A DNA stretch of 9,804 nt from Christensenella sp. UBA3700 (GTDB lineage Bacteria; Bacillota; Clostridia; Christensenellales; UBA3700): positions 1-9,804 of the forward strand of contig DFIJ01000165.1 in the NCBI GenBank assembly GCA_002372775.1, given 5' to 3'. How positions within the stretch are numbered: the stretch's first letter is position 1; every line of letters starts with the position of its first letter. Below the pieces are notes generated by a model that ran no database searches, was not told the DNA's origin, and saw nothing but the letters and a program-made list of their open reading frames with translations. The position numbers and the translations under genes were made by a program. This document shows, one piece after another, positions 6,127 through 9,804 of this stretch.

Positions 6127-7072
6127 AAAGATTAATGAAAAACATCCAAATCTAATAAAGTATGATAAGAATAAAACCGTATTTGAAAATTTATTAGAAC
6201 TTGAAAATCTATACATAGAGGACAATGAAAAATACCTAATCATATCAGAATCTTCAAAAGAGATTCCCGAACTTATTGAAGCAAAAAAATTAGAAACAGA
6301 CAGGGAAAAAGCATTGATGGACTATGCTTTATCCGTTATGGATTTTGAAAATCAGAAGAATGATATACAAGATAAATTGTTTTCAGAAGAATATTTAAAC
6401 AAAATGTATGAATATGCAGATAAAGGTGTTTTTATATTCTTTATAGACACTCCAGCTTTACCGATTTTAGACAATGATGTTACAGAAAAAGATTTTTTAG
6501 ATTCACTTAAAATAAGCAATTACGAAAATGTGCGCATTTTATTTTCACATTTACTTAATGCTCCAGTAAAATATGAACCATTAATAAAAAAATGTGAAGA
6601 CATATATAGTGTTATAGATAATCTTAGATTAGGTTATTATAGATCTGCAGCTAGAACTCTATTTGTTTTACTTGAAAGTGAACACAAAAATGTCGCCAAT
6701 ATTTACAACGGTTTTATTAAAAATAAAGAAGAATATAAAAATGGATATGAAAGAGCTTGTAAGATTTCTGAGTTTGTAAAATTCTCAAATATGACACGAA
6801 TAGAAAACTACTGGAACAAGATAAATTCATATTATCAAAAAATTGTAACATCATCTGATAATTATATAGATAGAAATGCCATTGTACATGGAGATTATAA
6901 TTCTAGCAAATTAGTATTGACAGACAATGATGTATTAAAGCTAGTCCTATTGTATTTATGTTTTAAAACAATTGGCGATTATTTACAAAATAACGAAGAA
7001 ATCACAAAAGAGATACTTCAGTATTATACAATACACATAGCCCAAGAATGTAAGCGTAATAAAAAGGAGTAG
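6080..7072 (+). CDS. Protein of unknown function with HEPN-like C-terminal region
   Basis: The 330-residue frame has a charged, helical N-terminal half and a C-terminal region resembling HEPN domains. A helix GYYRSAARTLFVLLE lies at about 185-199, and DRNAIVHGDY near 264-273 gives R265-x4-H270, the R-x4-6-H signature of HEPN ribonucleases. It is followed by a hydrophobic helix (VLKLVLLYLCFKTI), the usual arrangement. HEPN proteins are frequent as RNase effectors of toxin-antitoxin, abortive-infection and other defence systems, but non-catalytic members exist. The ATG at 6080 has no Shine-Dalgarno and sits inside the preceding 56-codon ORF in another frame. The next in-frame ATG is near residue 79, past well-formed sequence. 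The true N-terminus may instead start at 5956, with a frameshift near 6118-6130. No transmembrane segment is evident. By eye, codon choice (more CGN, GCC, CCC) differs a little from the flanking genes. The gene is real; the function is inference. Confidence 0.75.
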   Translation: MNYVISLTNYIVSENKKINEKHPNLIKYDKNKTVFENLLELENLYIEDNEKYLIISESSKEIPELIEAKKLETDREKALMDYALSVMDFENQKNDIQDKLFSEEYLNKMYEYADKGVFIFFIDTPALPILDNDVTEKDFLDSLKISNYENVRILFSHLLNAPVKYEPLIKKCEDIYSVIDNLRLGYYRSAARTLFVLLESEHKNVANIYNGFIKNKEEYKNGYERACKISEFVKFSNMTRIENYWNKINSYYQKIVTSSDNYIDRNAIVHGDYNSSKLVLTDNDVLKLVLLYLCFKTIGDYLQNNEEITKEILQYYTIHIAQECKRNKKE

Positions 7073-7115
7073 ATATAATAAAACTTCTTTTCTAGCAATA
7101 ATCCTTCAATTTTTA

Positions 7116-7121
7116 TATAAT
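7116..7121 (+). promoter_or_regulatory. Candidate -10 element (TATAAT) before the EEP gene
   Basis: TATAAT at 7116-7121 lies 22 nt before the ATG at 7144 and upstream of the strong Shine-Dalgarno AGGGGG (7131-7136). No convincing -35 is found at 16-19 nt spacing. A 13-nt inverted repeat ATAATT-A-AATTAT (7117-7129) overlaps it but could be due to base composition. Confidence 0.3.
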
Positions 7122-7143
7122 TAAATTATGAGGGGGTATTACT

Positions 7144-8325
7144 ATGAGAAAGAGAAGATTATCTGTTCTTGCTAAGACACTTATCACTTTTGCAAGCGTT
7201 ATTGCGCTTATAATTGTTCTAGCAGCTTCATATGTTGTATACATCTTTGCTAGCTACTATAGAGTAGGCGATCAAGACTTATCTATTACATCAAATACGC
7301 CTTCAGAATTTAGTGCTGTATCAGTAGATACAGTGTATTCAATAACGACATATAATATCGGATTTGGAGCATATTCTCAGGATTATACATTCTTTATGGA
7401 TACTGGTTATGATAAAGATGGCAATAAAACAGCAGGCCATTGGGGTAAAGCGTTATCCGAAGAAGATGTAATCTTTAATACAAAAGGTGCTATAAAAACA
7501 ATATCAGATATTAATCCTGATTTTGCTATGTTCCAAGAAGTAGATACTAATTCAACAAGATCTTATCATGTTAATCAATATGAGATGATAACATCAGCAT
7601 TCCCTGTACTTGATGCGGTATTTTGCTTAAATTTCCATAGTGCATATCTTCCTTATCCTTTATATGATATGCATGGATCTGTAGAAGCTGGTCTTACTAC
7701 ATTATCTAGATATAAGATTCAATCTGCACAAAGAAAAGAGTATACAATCTCATCATCATTCTCTAAATTATTCGATTTAGATAGATGTTTTGAAGTAAAT
7801 GTTATCAATGTATCAAATGGAAAGAAATTATATGTAGTAAATTCACATATGTCAGCATATGATGAAGGCGGTGTAATTAGAGCTCAACAAATTAAGGAAT
7901 TAAACGACTTCTTATCTGCATGTCAAGAAGAAGGTTCCTATGTTATTGTTGGTGGCGATTTTAACCATGATTTATTAACATATAATCCAGATTACACATA
8001 TAACAAAGATACTAATAGAGTATTTGGGATGACAAAGAAAGCTCCAGATTGGCTAAGCTTCTTCTTTAATAAAGATGGTTCATCATCACTTATCGATGGA
8101 TATAAAGTTATTGCATCAGATAATTCTCCAACATGTAGAAATAATGATATAGAGTGGATTCCAGATGAATCATTTGTTTGCGCTGTAGATGGATATATCA
8201 TTTCATCAAATATTGTTGTAGATTCAATTGAAAATATAAAAACAACAAATGGTAAGAAAGGAATTGATGGATTTGCATATTCAGATCATGAACCAGTGTT
8301 GTTAAAATTCAAATTAGCCGCTTAA
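7144..8325 (+). CDS. Membrane-anchored endonuclease/exonuclease/phosphatase (EEP) family protein
   Basis: The 393-residue protein has a basic N-terminus (MRKRRLS) and one membrane helix at about 10-36. A catalytic domain of the EEP fold (DNase I / exonuclease III / sphingomyelinase-like) follows. Motifs in order are TYNIG (69-73), the metal-binding QEVD (131-134), VNSHMS (233-238 region), GGDFNHD (270-276) and the C-terminal SDHEPVLL (from 380). All metal and catalytic positions of the fold appear present. The positive N-terminus predicts an N-in topology with the catalytic domain outside the membrane. Substrates in this superfamily range from DNA and RNA to phosphoinositides and sphingomyelin, so the substrate cannot be assigned. 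AGGGGG (7131-7136) lies 7 nt before the ATG and a possible promoter lies just upstream, suggesting its own transcript. The next gene begins 61 nt downstream. Confidence 0.92.
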   Translation: MRKRRLSVLAKTLITFASVIALIIVLAASYVVYIFASYYRVGDQDLSITSNTPSEFSAVSVDTVYSITTYNIGFGAYSQDYTFFMDTGYDKDGNKTAGHWGKALSEEDVIFNTKGAIKTISDINPDFAMFQEVDTNSTRSYHVNQYEMITSAFPVLDAVFCLNFHSAYLPYPLYDMHGSVEAGLTTLSRYKIQSAQRKEYTISSSFSKLFDLDRCFEVNVINVSNGKKLYVVNSHMSAYDEGGVIRAQQIKELNDFLSACQEEGSYVIVGGDFNHDLLTYNPDYTYNKDTNRVFGMTKKAPDWLSFFFNKDGSSSLIDGYKVIASDNSPTCRNNDIEWIPDESFVCAVDGYIISSNIVVDSIENIKTTNGKKGIDGFAYSDHEPVLLKFKLAA

Positions 8326-8386
8326 TTTTAAGTTAAGGAAATAATGAAATAATATTTTTGGAGCTAATTAATAGGGAGATAAAATA

Positions 8387-8848
8387 ATGAAAGTTAGATG
8401 TAAAGTTTGTGGTAAAGTATTCGATGTAGATGATTCTTACAACAAGACCATCTACTGTCCATTTTGTGCAAGCAATTTACACAATCCTAATTATGCAGAA
8501 GCAACTAAACAACCTGTAGCTTCTCAATCTGCAAGAGTTGCTGAAATTCCAGTACAACCAAGCAAAGTTCAAGAAAAAGAAACACAAAAGAAGAAAAAAG
8601 AAGGATTCTTTGATAATCCAGGTTCTACATTACAATTACTTGGAGAAATCACTTTTGTTTTAGGTTTCTTAGCTGTTATCATTTCAGGCATCGTTTTAAT
8701 GATTGCTGATGACGCATTTACCGGCTTAATTATTTTAGTAGCTGGTATATTTGGAATATTCCTTGTTTCCTTCTCAATTATTGGCTTTGGTAGACTAGTT
8801 GAGAATTCAGATAAAATAACAAAAAGATTAACTAAAAAAGACAATTAA
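8387..8848 (+). CDS. Zinc-ribbon membrane protein of unknown function, 153 aa
   Basis: The N-terminus forms a zinc ribbon with C5, C8, C24 and C27 (CxxC-x15-CxxC), a form common at the start of small Firmicute membrane proteins. A polar, low-complexity linker (about 33-72) ends in a lysine-rich run near 64-71. Two membrane helices follow at about 86-106 and 112-134, then a basic tail. Both ends, and so the ribbon, are predicted on the cytoplasmic side. The ATG has the Shine-Dalgarno GGGAG (8374-8378) 8 nt upstream. Its layout (cytoplasmic ribbon plus a helix pair) resembles that of the protein at 5226-5909, but the ribbon spacing differs (x15 versus x10) and I see no clear shared sequence, so recent duplication is not supported. 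It lies 61 nt after the EEP gene and may be co-transcribed with it. Function unknown. Confidence 0.85.
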   Translation: MKVRCKVCGKVFDVDDSYNKTIYCPFCASNLHNPNYAEATKQPVASQSARVAEIPVQPSKVQEKETQKKKKEGFFDNPGSTLQLLGEITFVLGFLAVIISGIVLMIADDAFTGLIILVAGIFGIFLVSFSIIGFGRLVENSDKITKRLTKKDN

Positions 8849-8862
8849 AATTAACACAACTT

Positions 8863-8878
8863 AGAGTAAAACTCTTTT
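8863..8878 (+). terminator. Weak candidate intrinsic terminator after the zinc-ribbon gene
   Basis: AGAGT (8863-8867), loop AAA and ACTCT (8871-8875) form a perfect but short 5-bp stem, followed by TTT and an A+T-rich tail. Its position, 14 nt after the stop at 8848 and before the purB promoter, is right for a terminator. The stem is too short and A/T-rich to be sure. Confidence 0.35.
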
Positions 8879-8904
8879 AATTATTACGCTAGTTAATATA
8901 TAAT
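8876..8904 (+). promoter_or_regulatory. Candidate purB promoter
   Basis: TATAAT at 8899-8904 has a weak -35 match TTTAAT at 8876-8881 with 17-nt spacing. The expected start near 8911 gives a leader of about 26 nt containing AAGGAG (8922-8927). The leader is too short for a purine riboswitch. Confidence 0.5.
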
Positions 8905-8916
8905 ATATTACGTAAT
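8894..8916. repeat. Overlapping inverted repeats on the purB -10 and start site
   Basis: TAATATAT-A-ATATATTA (8894-8910) is a perfect 8+1+8 inverted repeat that contains the -10 hexamer. ATTACGTAAT (8907-8916) is a perfect 10-bp palindrome over the expected transcription start. An ATTACG at 8883-8888 also mirrors the CGTAAT at 8911-8916. This looks like an operator region, but the first repeat is pure A/T and may be compositional. It does not match the Bacillus PurR box. Confidence 0.4.
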
Positions 8917-8936
8917 GATTAAAGGAGTTATTTTTT

Positions 8937-9804
8937 ATGGCATTTTCATATGTAGATCCACTAGTAACAAGATATGCAACTAAGCCAATGCTTGAACAAT
9001 TTTCAGAAGAAACAAGAATGATTCTTTGGAGAAAACTTTGGGTAGCTTTAGCTGAAAGCGAAAAAGAACTTGGTTTAAAACAAATTTCTCAAGAGCAAAT
9101 CGATGAATTAAAAGCATACGTTAACGATATTAACTTTGACGTAGCTAAAGAAAGAGAAAAGATTGTAAGACATGACGTTATGGCTTATGTTTATGCATAT
9201 GGTCAACAATGTCCAAAAGCTGCTGGTATTATCCACCTTGGTGCTACAAGCTGCTACGTTACAGATAACTCTGACGCTATTATTTATCATGACGCATTAG
9301 TTAAGGTTAGAAATAAGCTTGTAAACGTTATGGATAAATTATCTAAGTTTGCTAAAGAATATGCTGGTATGCCAACTCTTGGTTATACACACTTACAACC
9401 AGCTCAACTTGTAACAGTTGGTAAAAGAGCTGCTCTTTGGTTACAAGATTTACAACTTGATTATGAAAACCTTACATATTTAATTAACAACACAAGACTT
9501 CGTGGTGTTAAGGGAACAACAGGAACTCAAGCAAGCTTCCTTGAATTATTCGATGGAGATCATGATAAGGTTAAAGAATTAAATAAATTAGTTTGCAAGA
9601 AAATGGGATTTGATAAATATTTCTCAGTTTCTGGTCAAACATATACAAGAAAATACGATTACAACATTTTATCTGGGCTATCTCAAGTAGCTCAATCTGC
9701 ATATAAGTTTGCAAATGATGTAAGAATTCTACAAAGCTTTAAGGAAATCGAAGAACCATTTGAAAAGACACAAATCGGTTCATCTGCTATGGCATATAAG
9801 AGAA
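8937..9804 (+). CDS. purB: Adenylosuccinate lyase, N-terminal 289 codons (3' end outside window)
   Basis: PurB is a cytosolic homotetramer that acts twice in purine synthesis: it releases fumarate from SAICAR to form AICAR, and from adenylosuccinate to form AMP. The frame begins at ATG 8937 with AAGGAG (8922-8927) 9 nt upstream and stays open to the window edge; the family's length is about 430-480. Landmarks are RYATKPM near the N-terminus, RHDVMAY (H79), [12 protein letters not shown] (102-113), [15 protein letters not shown] (H152), [20 protein letters not shown], and the superfamily signature SSAMAYKR (282-289) at the very end. H79, H152 and S282 each sit 7 positions below the residues I recall for the human enzyme. 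The sequence is of the human-like long type rather than the shorter Bacillus type, as is common in Clostridia. The promoter and inverted repeats just upstream suggest separate, regulated transcription. Confidence 0.98.
   Translation, partial: MAFSYVDPLVTRYATKPMLEQFSEETRMILWRKLWVALAESEKELGLKQISQEQIDELKAYVNDINFDVAKEREKIVRHDVMAYVYAYGQQCPKAAGIIHLGATSCYVTDNSDAIIYHDALVKVRNKLVNVMDKLSKFAKEYAGMPTLGYTHLQPAQLVTVGKRAALWLQDLQLDYENLTYLINNTRLRGVKGTTGTQASFLELFDGDHDKVKELNKLVCKKMGFDKYFSVSGQTYTRKYDYNILSGLSQVAQSAYKFANDVRILQSFKEIEEPFEKTQIGSSAMAYKR

Noticed and set aside
7062..7091. Hairpin AAAAGGAG / CTTCTTTT after the HEPN-like gene as a terminator
   Set aside because: The 8-bp stem is nearly all A/T with one G-U pair and a 14-nt loop; its first arm overlaps the end of the gene. 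Too weak to call.
8335..8352. AAGG followed by a two-codon ORF (ATG AAA TAA) as a regulatory mini-ORF
   Set aside because: The elements are minimal and likely by chance; the zinc-ribbon gene has its own good Shine-Dalgarno downstream.
8849..8936. Purine riboswitch upstream of purB
   Set aside because: The gap is only 88 nt and the expected leader about 26 nt, with no paired aptamer-like structure.

Overview
The window is A+T-rich bacterial chromosome with every supported gene on the + strand. The order dxs - tlyA - nadK - argR - recN is the classic arrangement of Clostridia and relatives. The adenylosuccinate lyase at the right edge is the long, human-like type common in Clostridia. Strong purine-rich Shine-Dalgarno sites and the standard stop-codon pattern also fit a low-G+C Firmicute. 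I cannot name genus or species. In many spore formers recN is followed by spoIVB and spo0A; here it is not, which hints at a non-sporulating lineage or a rearranged locus.

Left region (1-4849): a compact housekeeping block. dxs enters from outside the window. tlyA overlaps dxs by 4 nt (ATGA). A 69-nt gap carries a promoter-like TATAAT only 7 nt before the nadK start, with no Shine-Dalgarno, so nadK may be read from a leaderless mRNA. argR overlaps nadK by 11 nt, and recN begins 1 nt after argR. Together these encode isoprenoid precursor synthesis, rRNA methylation, NADP supply, arginine control and recombinational repair.

Middle region (4852-7072): accessory genes I cannot name. They are a small two-helix membrane protein; a protein with a zinc ribbon at each end, two membrane helices and a coiled coil; a 56-codon coiled-coil ORF; and, overlapping it in another frame, a ~330-residue protein with a HEPN-like C-terminal region (R-x4-H motif). 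The last two may be one gene split by a frameshift, or an overlapping pair. HEPN domains often belong to RNases of defence or toxin systems, so this is the most promising place for something undescribed, but the evidence is motif-level only.

Right region (7144-9804): a membrane-anchored endonuclease/exonuclease/phosphatase-fold protein probably acting outside the membrane, a zinc-ribbon membrane protein, a weak terminator, a promoter embedded in inverted repeats, and the first 289 codons of purB, which runs off the window. No tRNA, rRNA, CRISPR array, insertion sequence or riboswitch was recognised. No stretch longer than 300 bases lacks a gene.
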